Assembly (NCBI RefSeq): GCF_001279585.1
Contig: NZ_LGEC01000004.1
Span: 1-64,000, forward strand
Source of the DNA: Nocardiopsis sp. NRRL B-16309
Lineage (GTDB): Bacteria; Actinomycetota; Actinomycetes; Streptosporangiales; Streptosporangiaceae
DNA length: 64,000 nt
Reading direction: 5' to 3'
Part shown: positions 8,044-17,053 of the stretch, piece after piece
How positions within the stretch are numbered: the stretch's first letter is position 1
How the letters are laid out: the number at the start of each line of letters is the position of its first letter
Made by a program: the position numbers and the translations under genes
The notes under the pieces: model-generated
Seen by the model: only the letters and a program-made list of their open reading frames with translations
What the model was told of the DNA's origin: nothing
The model's database searches: none

Positions 8044-9302
8044 GCCAGGAACTCGACGTGATGGAACCGGTGCGCAGGCCCGCGGGCCGGCCCTCAGGAT
8101 GGGGCCGTTGGCGCCTGCTGTCCCTGGTGGGAGCGGTGTTCGTGTCCCTGGCGGGGCTGCGGGTCATCACCGGCCAGGACATGCTCACCGACGCGGGCAC
8201 GATCAACACCACGCTCACCTTCGCGGTGCCCATCGGCCTGGCCGGTCTGGGCGGTCTCTGGGCCGAGCGCGCGGGCATCATCAACATCGGCCTCGAAGGC
8301 ATGATGATCCTGGGCACCTGGTTCGGCGCCTACTTCGCGTGGGCCTTCGACAACCCGTGGATCGGCCTGCTCGCGGGCATCCTGGGCGGCATGGCGGGCG
8401 GCCTGCTGCACGCCGTGGCCACGGTGACCTTCGCCGTCGACCACATCGTCTCCGGCGTGGCGATCAACATCCTCGCGCTCGGCGCGATGCGCTACATGTC
8501 GATCCTGCTGTACTCGGACGTGCCCGGCGCGGGCGCGGCCCAGTCGCCGACCACCCCGGGCTTCCCGACGCTGGGCCTGCCGTTCGTGGGCGAGGCGTTC
8601 GGACCGCTCGCGGACCGCGGCTGGTTCCTGGTCAGCGACCTCGCCTCGCTGGTGGTCGGCCTGACCACCCGGATGTCGGCGCTGACGCTCGTGGCGCTCC
8701 TGATGATCCCGCTGACCTACCTGGTGCTGTGGCGGACCGCGTTCGGTCTGCGGCTGCGCTCGGTGGGTGAGAACCCCGACGCCTCGGAGTCCCTCGGTGT
8801 CCGGGTCTACAGCCTCAAGTACGTCGCGGTCGTGGTGTCCGGCGGCCTGGCGGGCATGGGCGGCGTGTTCCTGGCGCTGGTGGCCTCCAACATCTACCAG
8901 GAGGGGCAGACGGGCGGACGCGGGTTCATCGGTCTGGCCGCGATGATCTTCGGCAACTGGCGCCCCGGCGGCGTCGCCATGGGCGCCGGCCTGTTCGGCT
9001 ACACCGACGCGCTTCAGCTGCGCGGCGGAGGCGAGGCCATCCACGCGCTGCTGCTGCTCCTGGCGGCGGTGCTGCTGCTCGTGGCGGTCTGGCAGGTGCG
9101 CAAGGACCGCAAGGGCATCGCCGTCGCCAGTGTGGTGGCCGGTGTGCTGCTGCTGGTCTGGTACTTCACCACCGACTCGCTGCCGCGCGAGCTGGCGACC
9201 TACAGCCCGCACATCACCACGCTGCTGGTGCTGTCGCTGGCCTCCCAGCGGCTGCGGCCGCCGGCGGCCATCGGCAAGCAGTGGAGGGCGAGCCGCTCAT
9301 GA
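8040..9302 (+). CDS. Nucleoside ABC transporter permease 2
   Basis: 420-residue second permease of the same family. The core contains GGLWAERAGIINIGLEGMMILGTWFGAYFA, a hallmark of the NupC/RbsC-like nucleoside permeases, and the coupling loop FGLRLRSVGENPDASESLGV. About 100 C-terminal residues extend past the core and contain further hydrophobic segments. GTG 8040 overlaps the stop of permease 1, and its own stop overlaps the ATG of the cytidine deaminase gene, so the transporter and salvage enzyme are co-translated. Confidence 0.92.
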   Translation: MSQELDVMEPVRRPAGRPSGWGRWRLLSLVGAVFVSLAGLRVITGQDMLTDAGTINTTLTFAVPIGLAGLGGLWAERAGIINIGLEGMMILGTWFGAYFAWAFDNPWIGLLAGILGGMAGGLLHAVATVTFAVDHIVSGVAINILALGAMRYMSILLYSDVPGAGAAQSPTTPGFPTLGLPFVGEAFGPLADRGWFLVSDLASLVVGLTTRMSALTLVALLMIPLTYLVLWRTAFGLRLRSVGENPDASESLGVRVYSLKYVAVVVSGGLAGMGGVFLALVASNIYQEGQTGGRGFIGLAAMIFGNWRPGGVAMGAGLFGYTDALQLRGGGEAIHALLLLLAAVLLLVAVWQVRKDRKGIAVASVVAGVLLLVWYFTTDSLPRELATYSPHITTLLVLSLASQRLRPPAAIGKQWRASRS

Positions 9303-9709
9303 CCGACACGTCGCCGGAGCCCGGCTCCGTGGACTGGGCCGGGCTGCGCGAGGCAGCCCGGGAGGCCATGGGACGCGCCTACGCGCCCTACTCGCGGTAC
9401 CCGGTGGGTGCGGCGGCGCTGGTCGACGACGGCCGGGTGGTCACCGGCTGCAACGTGGAGAACGCCTCCTACGGGGTGGGCCTGTGCGCCGAGTGCGGAC
9501 TGGTCAGCGCGTTGCACGCGACCGGCGGCGGGCGGCTGACCGCGTTCGCCTGCGTCGACGGGCGGGGCGAGGCCCTGATGCCGTGCGGGCGCTGCCGCCA
9601 GCTGCTCTTCGAGCACGGCGGTCCGGACCTGCTGATCGACACACCCGAGGGGGTCTGGACCCTGGACCGGGTCCTGCCGCAGGCCTTCGGACCGCACAAC
9701 CTCGCCTGA
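9299..9709 (+). CDS. cdd: Cytidine deaminase
   Basis: 136-residue, tetrameric-type cytidine deaminase that converts cytidine and deoxycytidine to uridine and deoxyuridine. The zinc site is intact: Cys63 and the proton-shuttle Glu65 in CAE, and Cys96 and Cys99 in PCGRC. The substrate loop CNVENASYG is also present. ATG 9299 overlaps the permease stop (ATGA) and has GGAGG about 11 nt upstream. An in-frame GTG at 9281 is possible but lies within that ribosome site. It is the last gene before a strong terminator. Confidence 0.95.
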   Translation: MTDTSPEPGSVDWAGLREAAREAMGRAYAPYSRYPVGAAALVDDGRVVTGCNVENASYGVGLCAECGLVSALHATGGGRLTAFACVDGRGEALMPCGRCRQLLFEHGGPDLLIDTPEGVWTLDRVLPQAFGPHNLA

Positions 9710-9718
9710 TCCCTACTG

Positions 9719-9749
9719 GGCGTCTCCCCGGCGGTGCCGGGGAGACGCC
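9719..9749 (+). terminator. Intrinsic terminator after cdd
   Basis: Perfect 14-bp stem GGCGTCTCCCCGGC (9719-9732) with its complement at 9736-9749 and a GGT loop, followed by the T-rich cttctttcgtt. It lies 10 nt after the cdd stop. This is one of the best intrinsic terminators in the window. deoA starts only 28 nt further on, so it is likely served by read-through. Confidence 0.88.
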
Positions 9750-9776
9750 CTTCTTTCGTTCACGAAGGGCACTGAC

Positions 9777-11066
9777 ATGGACGTCATCGAGGTCATCCGC
9801 GCCAAGCGCGACGGGGCGGAGCTGAGCCCGGAGCAGATCGACTGGGTGATCGGCGCCTACACCCGCGGCGAGGTCGCCGAGGAGCAGATGTCGGCGCTGG
9901 CCATGGCGATCTACCTGCGGGGGATGAACCGGGCCGAGGTCAGCCGCTGGACCCTGGCGATGCTGGCCTCCGGCGACCGGCTGGACTTCTCCGACCTGGA
10001 CCGGCCCACGACCGACAAGCACTCGACCGGCGGCGTCGGGGACAAGATCACGCTGCCGCTCACCCCGACCGTCGCCGCCTGCGGGGCGGCCGTGCCGCAG
10101 CTGTCGGGGCGCGGGCTCGGCCACACCGGCGGCACGCTGGACAAACTGGAGTCCATCCCCGGGTGGCGGGCGGAGCTCTCGCCCGAGGAGATGCGCGGGG
10201 TCCTGGACGCCACCGGCGGAGTGATCTGCGCGGCCGGTCCGGGGCTCGCCCCGGCGGACCGCAGGCTCTACGCGCTGCGCGACGTCACGGGCACCGTGGA
10301 GTCCATCCCGCTGATCGCGGCCTCCATCATGAGCAAGAAGCTCGCCGAGGGCACCGGTTCGCTGGTGCTCGACGTCAAGGTGGGGTCGGGCGCGTTCATG
10401 AAGGACGTCGCCTCGGCCCGCGAACTGGCCCGCACGATGGTGGACATCGGCAACGACAACGGGGTGCGCACGGTCGCCCTGCTCACCGAGATGGGCACCC
10501 CGCTGGGCCGCGCGGTGGGCAACGCGCTGGAGGTGGCCGAGGCCGTGGAGGTGCTCTCCGGCGGCGGCCCGGCCGACGTCGTGGAGCTGACCGTGGAGCT
10601 GGCGCGCGAGATGCTCGCCGCGGCGGGGCTCACCCCCGGCGAGAACGGCGTGAAGGACCCGGCCGAGGCCCTGCGCGACGGCAGCGCGCTCGCCTCCTGG
10701 GAGGCGCTGGTGCGGGCCCAGGGCGGCGACCCGGCGGCGCCGCTGCCGGTGGCGGCCGAGCGCCGGGTGGTGCTCGCCCCCGCCTCGGGCACGCTCACCC
10801 GGCTGGACGCCTACCAGGTCGGGCTGGCCGCCTGGCGCCTGGGCGCGGGCCGGGCCCGCAAGGAGGACGCGGTGTCCTTCGGCGCCGGGGTGACCCTGCA
10901 CGCCAAGCCCGGCGAGGGGGTGGCGGCGGGCGAACCGCTGTTCACCCTGCACGCCGACGAGCCCGAGCGCTTCGACCGCGCCGCCCAGGCCCTGGAGGGC
11001 GCCTTCGACATCGGGGCCGACGTCCCCGTCGAGGAGCGCCCCCTGGTCATCGACCGCATCGCCTGA
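9777..11066 (+). CDS. deoA: Thymidine phosphorylase (pyrimidine-nucleoside phosphorylase)
   Basis: 429-residue pyrimidine-nucleoside phosphorylase that cleaves thymidine or (deoxy)uridine with phosphate to the base and (deoxy)ribose 1-phosphate. It starts MDVIEVIRAKRDGAELSPEQIDWVI. The phosphate/nucleoside site is visible as DKHSTGGVGDK, with later RGLGHTGGTLDKLESIPG and LDVKVGSGAFMK. Length is normal for the 43-45 kDa bacterial enzymes. A short ribosome site (gaagg) precedes ATG 9777. Position after the nucleoside importer and cdd indicates a catabolic or salvage role: imported cytidine to uridine to uracil plus sugar phosphate. Confidence 0.95.
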   Translation: MDVIEVIRAKRDGAELSPEQIDWVIGAYTRGEVAEEQMSALAMAIYLRGMNRAEVSRWTLAMLASGDRLDFSDLDRPTTDKHSTGGVGDKITLPLTPTVAACGAAVPQLSGRGLGHTGGTLDKLESIPGWRAELSPEEMRGVLDATGGVICAAGPGLAPADRRLYALRDVTGTVESIPLIAASIMSKKLAEGTGSLVLDVKVGSGAFMKDVASARELARTMVDIGNDNGVRTVALLTEMGTPLGRAVGNALEVAEAVEVLSGGGPADVVELTVELAREMLAAAGLTPGENGVKDPAEALRDGSALASWEALVRAQGGDPAAPLPVAAERRVVLAPASGTLTRLDAYQVGLAAWRLGAGRARKEDAVSFGAGVTLHAKPGEGVAAGEPLFTLHADEPERFDRAAQALEGAFDIGADVPVEERPLVIDRIA

Positions 11067-11260
11067 GGCCCCGCCCGCCGGGCCCCAGGCCCGGGTCGTC
11101 GCCTGCCACCGCGGCAGGGCGCCGGATCCGGCCGTCACTGCCGGGGCGCCGGGGCCTGCCAGGCGTCAGACTCGGGCCGTCGGGTCGGCCGCTCGCGAGA
11201 GCCGGCGGCCGGCCTCGACGGCCTCGCGCGCTCCGGCTCCGGCGGGCCCGGTGGCGGGCG

Positions 11261-12046
11261 TCAGGCGCCTGCGGTGACCCGGATCTTCGACTGGCCGTGC
11301 GGCCGTTCCTCCCAGTCCGCCATGAACCGGGCGGCGAGCCCGTGCCGCTCGGCGAGGGACACCAGCGTGCTCGTCCGGTAGTAGAAGTCCTCCCGCAGGA
11401 CGTGGTGCTCCTTGCCCTCCGTGCGGTCGAAGGTGAAGTCGAAGAACCCGCCGGGGGCGAGGACGCGGCCGACGTGGGCCAGGCACTCGTCGATCACCTC
11501 GATGGGCGAGTGCGAGAAGACGCTGTGCGCGTGGATCACGTCGAAGTGATGTTCGGGGAGGAAGTCGAAGGTGAGGTCGCGGGTGACGGTCAGGTGGGGC
11601 AGCTTGTCCTGGAGCCCTCGTGCGACCAGCTCCTTCTTGGCCTCGATCACGATGTCGGGCGAGATGTCGATCCCGTAGTAGTGGTTGGCGTCCAGGTAGG
11701 AGATGACGTGCCAGCCGGCCCGCAGGTTTCCGCAGCCGATGTCCAGGAACCGGTGTTCCGGCCGCAGTCCGTGCTCGACGAGGTAGTCGAACTGCATTCG
11801 GCCGAGTGCGAGCCACCGCTCCTCGTTCCGGCTGCCCACGGCGGCTCTGGGGTCGCGCGCGGTGTCGGAGGCCATCACCGCCCGGTAGTAGGCGACGTGG
11901 TCGCGGTGGAGGAACCGCAGCCGCAGATCGCGCGCCCCGCGTCGCACGTAGGGCAGGACCCGGTCCGGATGGCGCGCCGCCTGCCGGATCCTGTGCAGCC
12001 AGGAGGCGCGGTTCACACGAAGGGATGCGCTCGTCCGCGTCGACAT
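11261..12046 (-). CDS. Class I SAM-dependent methyltransferase
   Basis: 261-residue methyltransferase with the Rossmann SAM motif FLDIGCGNLRAG near residue 100, followed by YYGIDISPDIV (motif II) and FDVIHAHSVFSH (motif IV region). The N-terminal 70 residues are basic and helical (HRIRQAARHPDRVLPYVRRGARDLRLRF). AAGGGA precedes ATG 12046 at normal distance. No substrate can be assigned: it stands alone between deoA (convergent) and the membrane paralogs, and the AHSVFSH segment suggests a small-molecule or lipid methyltransferase only weakly. The 194 nt between deoA and this gene hold GC-rich sequence with a short CCTGCC/GGCAGG stem and no gene. Confidence 0.8.
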   Translation of the reverse strand: MSTRTSASLRVNRASWLHRIRQAARHPDRVLPYVRRGARDLRLRFLHRDHVAYYRAVMASDTARDPRAAVGSRNEERWLALGRMQFDYLVEHGLRPEHRFLDIGCGNLRAGWHVISYLDANHYYGIDISPDIVIEAKKELVARGLQDKLPHLTVTRDLTFDFLPEHHFDVIHAHSVFSHSPIEVIDECLAHVGRVLAPGGFFDFTFDRTEGKEHHVLREDFYYRTSTLVSLAERHGLAARFMADWEERPHGQSKIRVTAGA

Positions 12047-12166
12047 GGGTGTCCCTTTCGGAGCCGTTTCCGGTGCCGTCGCACCGCCTGCACGGTTCCG
12101 GTTGTAGCAGGTGCGACCCTCTTGGGGGCGGACGTGCGGCCCCGCGCGGGTGTCGCGGGGGACACG

Positions 12167-12196
12167 ACGGGCCCGGCTCGACCGAGCCGGGCCCGT
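12167..12196. terminator. Hairpin downstream of membrane protein gene 1
   Basis: Near-continuous palindrome: ACGGGCCCGGCTCG (12167-12180) and its exact complement at 12183-12196, separated by AC. It lies 10 nt beyond the stop of the minus-strand membrane gene that ends at 12207, so it should terminate that transcript. There is no T-run. Confidence 0.65.
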
Positions 12197-12206
12197 GATG
12201 TCGGTG

Positions 12207-12770
12207 TCAGCCCGTCGGCAGCATCGGCGGCTGCTGCACGCCGACCGGGACCATGACGTAGGTCGCGACCGCGACGGCGAGGAACAGCAGACCGGTGATC
12301 AGCGTCGCCGTCGCCGTCCACCGGGACCAGTCACGGGTGCCCGGGCCCGCCAGCACGAGGGCGAGCACCGCGAAGAGCACGGTGATCAGGGCCATCGCGC
12401 CGCTGGTCACGATCTGCGTGTTCAGCTGGGCCACCTGGGCGGCGGCGACCTGCTGCTCACCGATGGAGACCACGGTGGCGAAGAGCTCGACGAGTCGGCC
12501 CGAGAGCATGGTCAGCACGAGCAGGAAGGCCGCGACCAGGCTGAAGGTCTCCGTGGAGAACGCGCCGCCGGGGCGGGGATCGGCCATGGGCGCGACCGCG
12601 GGCCCCGCCGGTTCGGGCGCGGGCTCCTCGATCACTTCCGTCTCCTCCGCGGTCACCTCCTCCTCGGTGGCCGGCTCGGGCTCGAAGGTCGGGCCGTTGG
12701 CGGTCGCCGCGTCCGCGTCGGGCTGTGGCGTGTTGTCGGTGGGCCTGTTGTTATCCGGTGAGGTGCTCAC
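12207..12770 (-). CDS. Membrane protein with acidic N-terminal tail (paralog 1)
   Basis: 187-residue protein of unknown function. The first 75 residues are hydrophilic and Glu/Pro-rich (EPATEEEVTAEETEVIEEP) and probably cytoplasmic. Three hydrophobic segments follow, beginning at FSTETFSLVAAFLLVLTML, then MALITVLFAVLALVLAG and TLITGLLFLAVAVATYVMV. It shares its layout and local sequence (FS-E-FS start of the membrane part, a central N-Q/E-I-T segment, T-R-W-W before the last helix) with the next gene upstream, so the two are a tandem duplication. The GTG start lacks a strong ribosome site. No domain recognised. Confidence 0.7.
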   Translation of the reverse strand: MSTSPDNNRPTDNTPQPDADAATANGPTFEPEPATEEEVTAEETEVIEEPAPEPAGPAVAPMADPRPGGAFSTETFSLVAAFLLVLTMLSGRLVELFATVVSIGEQQVAAAQVAQLNTQIVTSGAMALITVLFAVLALVLAGPGTRDWSRWTATATLITGLLFLAVAVATYVMVPVGVQQPPMLPTG

Positions 12771-12931
12771 GCCGCCAACGTACCTACGACCTTGGATAAA
12801 CCACGCCTAAGAATCGCCTGATGACCCAGAGTGAGGGTCTTTCGCCGAGGGTCACGCGCTCACCGGCCACGGGTCCGTCCGGTTCCGCGGCGCGGAACCA
12901 CAGGGCCACGGCTCCCGGGAACCCGGGCCCG

Positions 12932-13501
12932 CTAACCGGCGGCGGGGACGCTCACCAGGGTCACGACGGCGAGGATGACGAACACCGTGCCCGCCAGCAC
13001 CGTCGCCGAGGCGCCCCACCGGGCCCAGGCCCGGGTCCGTGTGTTGCCCATGAACAAGGAGAGCGCGCCGACCAGCACGGCGAGAGCGCTCAGCCCGCCC
13101 GCCACGGTGATCTCGGCGTTGAAGAGTGCGACCTCCTCGGCCGTGGCCGTTCCGGCGTCGGTCAGCCCGAACCAGGCGAACAGCGTGAACAGGCGCGAGT
13201 TCACGATCACGGGTCCCAGCAGGAGCAGTCCCAGCCCGCTGAAGCTCTCCGCGGAGAACACCCCGCCCAGGGCGGGTGCGGGGGAGAACGGCGCGCCCGA
13301 GACGAAGGCTCCGCTCGCGTCCGGCGCGTCGGTGGAGGAGGACGCGGCGGAGGGAGCGGGAGCTTCGCCGGACGAGGTGGAGGCGCCGTCGGACGTGTCG
13401 GGGGAATCGGGGGAAGCGGAAGAGGCGGAGGCCTCACCGGGGGAGGCGGGAGAGCCGTCAGCCTCACCGGGGGTGCTCGTGTCTTCCTTGGAGGTACTCA
13501 C
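12932..13501 (-). CDS. Membrane protein with Ser/Pro/Asp-rich N-terminal tail (paralog 2)
   Basis: 189-residue protein of unknown function and paralog of the neighbouring membrane protein. An 80-residue low-complexity tail rich in Ser, Ala, Pro, Asp and Glu precedes three hydrophobic segments starting FSAESFSGLGLLLLGPVIV. The tail differs completely in sequence from that of paralog 1 while the membrane part is conserved, so the tail is under looser constraint. The GTG start is at 13501. Both genes run away from the carboxylase operon, with which this gene shares a divergent promoter region. Confidence 0.65.
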   Translation of the reverse strand: MSTSKEDTSTPGEADGSPASPGEASASSASPDSPDTSDGASTSSGEAPAPSAASSSTDAPDASGAFVSGAPFSPAPALGGVFSAESFSGLGLLLLGPVIVNSRLFTLFAWFGLTDAGTATAEEVALFNAEITVAGGLSALAVLVGALSLFMGNTRTRAWARWGASATVLAGTVFVILAVVTLVSVPAAG

Positions 13502-13523
13502 GGCGCCAAACTACCGTGCCGCC

Positions 13524-13616
13524 CTCCCCTCGCCCGAGGGGAGCAACCCACTCTGTGTGGCCACATTCGGCCATAACGTGATCACTCCGGGCAAAACAAT
13601 CACGGATGCTTGTTTT
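13524..13616. promoter_or_regulatory. Divergent control region of the AtuA/carboxylase operon, with candidate operators
   Basis: Between the divergent starts at 13501 and 13646 there are three symmetric elements: CTCCCCTCG with its complement (13524-13532/13535-13543, 2-nt gap), the 8-bp palindrome GTGATCAC (13577-13584), and AAAACAA/TTGTTTT (13593-13599/13610-13616, 10-nt gap). The last is AT-rich in a 72% GC setting and sits 30 nt before the atuA-like start, so it is the best operator candidate for the TetR protein encoded at the end of the operon. The regulator-site match is inference. Confidence 0.45.
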
Positions 13617-13645
13617 TTGGTGTGTCCGGTGTCACTCTCATCTCC

Positions 13646-15412
13646 ATGACTGCGACACCAGCGCCCCCGCTGCGGGTCGGGAACGCCTCCGGCTTCTACG
13701 GAGACCGCCTCGCCGCCGTCCGCGAGATGCTCCAGGGCGGACCGGTCGACGTCGTCACCGGCGACTACCTGGCCGAACTGACGATGGCCATCCTCGGCCG
13801 CGACCAGCTCGCCGACCCCTCCCGCGGCTACGCCCGGACGTTCCTGCGCCAGATGGGCGAGTGCCTCGCGTTCGTCATGGAGCGCCGGATCAGAGTGGTC
13901 GCCAACGCGGGCGGCCTCAACCCCCGCGGACTCGCCGAACGGCTCACCGAGCTCGCCGAAGGGCTCGGCTTCGACCCCCGCATCGCCTGCGTCACGGGCG
14001 ACGACCTCCTGCACCGCGCGGAGGAGCTGCACCTGGGATCGCCCCTGACCGCCAACGCCTACCTGGGGGCCTTCGGCATCGCGGCCTGCCTCGACGCGGG
14101 CGCCGACATCGTGGTCACCGGACGCGTCACCGACGCCTCCCTGGCGGTGGGGCCCGCCATCTCCCACTTCGGCTGGACGGGCGCCGACCTGGACGCCCTG
14201 GCCGGAGCCACGGTCGCCGGACACGTCATCGAGTGCGGCGCCCAGGCCACCGGCGGCAACTACGCGCTGGCCGACGACCTGCTGGGCGCCGGACACCGCC
14301 TCGACCACCCGGGCTTCCCCGTCGCCGAGATCCACGCCGACGGCACGTCCGTCATCACCAAGCACCCGGGCACCGGCGGCGCGGTCACCACCGGAACCGT
14401 CACGGCCCAGCTCGTCTACGAGGTCGCCGGCCCCCGCTACCCCGGGCCCGACGTCACCGCGCGCCTGGACACCGTCCGCCTCACCCAGGAGGGGCGCGAC
14501 CGGGTCCGGATCAGCGGCACGCGCGGGGAAGCGCCGCCGCCCGACCTCAAGGTGGGCCTGACCGGCCTCACGGGCTTCCGCAACGAGGTCGAGTTCCTCA
14601 TCACCGGGCTGGACGCCCGTGCCAAGGCGGACCTCGCCGAGGCCCAGCTGCGCGCGGCGCTGGACCACCGCCGCCCGGGCGACCTGAGCTTCGAGTTCGT
14701 GCCCGCCGAGGACCCGCACGGAGCCACCCAGGACGCGGCGACCGCCCGCCTGCGCGTGGTCGCCCGCGACCACGACCCCGCCACCGTCGGCCGCTCCTTC
14801 GGTGCCGCCGCGGTCGAACTGGCGCTGGCGAGCTACGCGGGCTTCCACCTCACCGCGCCGCCGCGCGAGGCCCGGCCCGACGGGGTCGCCGTCACCCACG
14901 CCCTCGTGCCCGCCGCCGAGGTCGAGCACACCGTGGTGCTGCCCGACGGGGACCAGGCCGCCGTGCCGCACCCGGTCCGCACACGGATCCTCACCGAACT
15001 CCCCGAACCGCCGCTGCCGCCGCCCCCGCCCGCCGCGTCGCCACTGCGCGAGGCACCCCTGGGCGCGGTCCTGGGCGCGCGCAGCGGCGACAAGGGCGCC
15101 GACGCCAACCTGGGCGTGTGGGCGCGCGACGAAAGCGCCTGGCCCTGGCTGGCCCACACCCTCACCACCGACCTCCTGCGCGACCTCCTGCCCGAGACCG
15201 CCGACCTGAAGATCACCCGTCACCTGCTGCCGAACCTGCACGCCGCCAACTTCTGGATCGAGGGGCTGCTGGCGCCGGGAAGCGCACGGCGCGAGGGACC
15301 GGACCCCCAGGCCAAGGGGCTGGGGGAGTGGCTGCGCGCCCGGCGCGTCCTGATCCCCGAGGACCTACTGCCGCCACCGCCGCCCCCCGAAGGCGAGGTG
15401 CGTCGGCCGTGA
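13646..15412 (+). CDS. AtuA-like protein (acyclic terpene utilization / DUF1446 family)
   Basis: 588-residue protein of the AtuA/DUF1446 family. The N-terminus has the family opening RVGNASGFYGDRLAAV, followed by VVTGDYLAELTMAIL, VVANAGGLNPRGLA, TGRVTDASLAVGP and a late GARSGDKGADANLGVW. The family is associated with acyl-CoA carboxylases in acyclic terpene and branched acyl-CoA breakdown, but its biochemical role is not established. ATG 13646 (MTATPAPP) is preferred over an in-frame ATG at 13610, because the sequence before it is not family-like. No clear ribosome site precedes it. The stop overlaps the start of the carboxylase gene (GTGA). Confidence 0.85.
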   Translation: MTATPAPPLRVGNASGFYGDRLAAVREMLQGGPVDVVTGDYLAELTMAILGRDQLADPSRGYARTFLRQMGECLAFVMERRIRVVANAGGLNPRGLAERLTELAEGLGFDPRIACVTGDDLLHRAEELHLGSPLTANAYLGAFGIAACLDAGADIVVTGRVTDASLAVGPAISHFGWTGADLDALAGATVAGHVIECGAQATGGNYALADDLLGAGHRLDHPGFPVAEIHADGTSVITKHPGTGGAVTTGTVTAQLVYEVAGPRYPGPDVTARLDTVRLTQEGRDRVRISGTRGEAPPPDLKVGLTGLTGFRNEVEFLITGLDARAKADLAEAQLRAALDHRRPGDLSFEFVPAEDPHGATQDAATARLRVVARDHDPATVGRSFGAAAVELALASYAGFHLTAPPREARPDGVAVTHALVPAAEVEHTVVLPDGDQAAVPHPVRTRILTELPEPPLPPPPPAASPLREAPLGAVLGARSGDKGADANLGVWARDESAWPWLAHTLTTDLLRDLLPETADLKITRHLLPNLHAANFWIEGLLAPGSARREGPDPQAKGLGEWLRARRVLIPEDLLPPPPPPEGEVRRP

Positions 15413-17046
15413 CCGCCCCTCCCACCCCCGGAGAGCCCATGGCCCCAGTGATCACCAGCCGCTTGGACACCTCGGCGCCCGCCTACGCCGAGGCCCGGGA
15501 GTCCATGCTCGCCCAGCTCGCGGAGATCGACGCCGAGCACGCCAAGGCCCTGGCCGGCGGCGGAGAGCGCTACGTCGAACGCCACCGCGCCCGCGGCGGC
15601 CTGCTGGCCCGCGAACGGATCGAACTGCTCCTGGACCCGGGCAGCCCCTTCCTCGAACTCTCGCCCCTGGCCGCCTGGGGCTCCGACTTCCACGTCGGCG
15701 CGAGCGTGGTCACCGGCGTCGGTGTCGTCTCCGGCGTCGAGTGCGTCGTCGTCGCCAACGACCCCACCGTGCGCGGCGGCTCCAGCAACCCGTGGACCCT
15801 GCGCAAGTCGGCCCGGGCCGCCGAGATCGCCGGGGCCAACCGGATGCCGCTGATCAGCCTGGTGGAGTCGGGCGGCGCCGACCTGCCCACCCAGAAGGAG
15901 ATCTTCGTCCCCGGCGGACGCACCTTCCGCGACCTGACCAGGCTCTCCGCCGCCGGGGTGCCCACCATCGCCCTGGTCTTCGGCAACTCCACCGCCGGGG
16001 GCGCCTACATCCCCGGTATGAGCGACCACGTGGTCATGGTGCGGGACCGCTCCAAGGTGTTCCTGGGCGGACCGCCGCTGGTCCGGGCGGCCACGGGCGA
16101 GGACAGCGACGACGAGTCCCTGGGCGGGGCGCGGATGCACGCCGAGGTGTCCGGGCTCGCCGACCACCTGGCCGAGGACGAGCGCGACGCCCTGCGCATC
16201 GGCCGCCGGATCGTCGCCCGGCTGAACCACCGAAGACCCGCGGGCGCCCCGCGCCCCCGCGGCCCCGCACCCGAACCCCTCCACCCCGCCGAGGAACTCC
16301 TCGGCGTGATGCCGCCCGACCTGCGGGTGCCGGTCGATCCGCGCGAGGTCATCGCACGGATCGTCGACGGCTCGGCGTTCGACGAGTTCAAGCCCTCCTA
16401 CGGCCGCGGCCTCGTCACCGGCTGGGCCGACCTGCACGGCTACCCGGTCGGCGTCCTGGCCAACGACCACGGCGTTCTGTTCAGCGCCGAGGCGCACAAG
16501 GCCGCCCAGTTCATCCAGCTCGCCAACCGCGCCGACACCCCGCTGGTCTTCCTGCACAACACGACCGGCTACATGGTCGGCCGCGAGTACGAGCAGGGCG
16601 GCATCATCAAGCACGGCGCGATGATGATCAACGCCGTCTCCAACAGCACCGTCCCGCACTTCTCCGTGCTCATCGGCGCCTCCTACGGCGCCGGCCACTA
16701 CGGCATGTGCGGGCGCGCCTACGACCCCCGCTTCCTGTTCGCCTGGCCCAGCGCGCGCTCGGCCGTCATGGGGCCGCGCCAGCTCGCCGAGGTCCTGTCG
16801 ATCGTGGCCCGCCAGTCCGCGGCCCGCCGGGGCGAGCCCTTCGACGAGGACCAGGACGCGGCCCTGCGCGAGATGGTCGAACGGCAGATCGAGGCCGAGT
16901 CGCTGCCCCTGTTCCTGTCCGGCCGGGTCTACGACGACGGCGTCATCGACCCGCGCGACACCCGCACCGTCCTGGGCCTGTGCCTGTCCTTCGCCCACAA
17001 CGCACCCGTGACCGGCACCGACCGCTTCGGCGTCTTCCGCATGTGA
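15409..17046 (+). CDS. Acyl-CoA carboxylase, carboxyltransferase (beta) subunit
   Basis: 545-residue carboxyltransferase of the methylcrotonyl-/propionyl-/geranyl-CoA carboxylase beta family, which moves carboxylate from biotin to an acyl-CoA. It contains RHRARGGLLARERIELLLDPGS, the acyl-CoA and biotin loops (LVESGGADLPTQKEIF, GNSTAGGAYIPGMSDH) and NTTGYMVGREYEQGGIIKHGAMM, the last being typical of methylcrotonyl- and geranyl-CoA carboxylases. GTG 15409 overlaps the AtuA stop. ATG 15439 is an alternative start. Together with the alpha subunit it should form an alpha6beta6-like complex. Substrate is inferred as a branched enoyl-CoA. Confidence 0.9.
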   Translation: MTAPPTPGEPMAPVITSRLDTSAPAYAEARESMLAQLAEIDAEHAKALAGGGERYVERHRARGGLLARERIELLLDPGSPFLELSPLAAWGSDFHVGASVVTGVGVVSGVECVVVANDPTVRGGSSNPWTLRKSARAAEIAGANRMPLISLVESGGADLPTQKEIFVPGGRTFRDLTRLSAAGVPTIALVFGNSTAGGAYIPGMSDHVVMVRDRSKVFLGGPPLVRAATGEDSDDESLGGARMHAEVSGLADHLAEDERDALRIGRRIVARLNHRRPAGAPRPRGPAPEPLHPAEELLGVMPPDLRVPVDPREVIARIVDGSAFDEFKPSYGRGLVTGWADLHGYPVGVLANDHGVLFSAEAHKAAQFIQLANRADTPLVFLHNTTGYMVGREYEQGGIIKHGAMMINAVSNSTVPHFSVLIGASYGAGHYGMCGRAYDPRFLFAWPSARSAVMGPRQLAEVLSIVARQSAARRGEPFDEDQDAALREMVERQIEAESLPLFLSGRVYDDGVIDPRDTRTVLGLCLSFAHNAPVTGTDRFGVFRM

Positions 17047-17053
17047 GGCCAGA

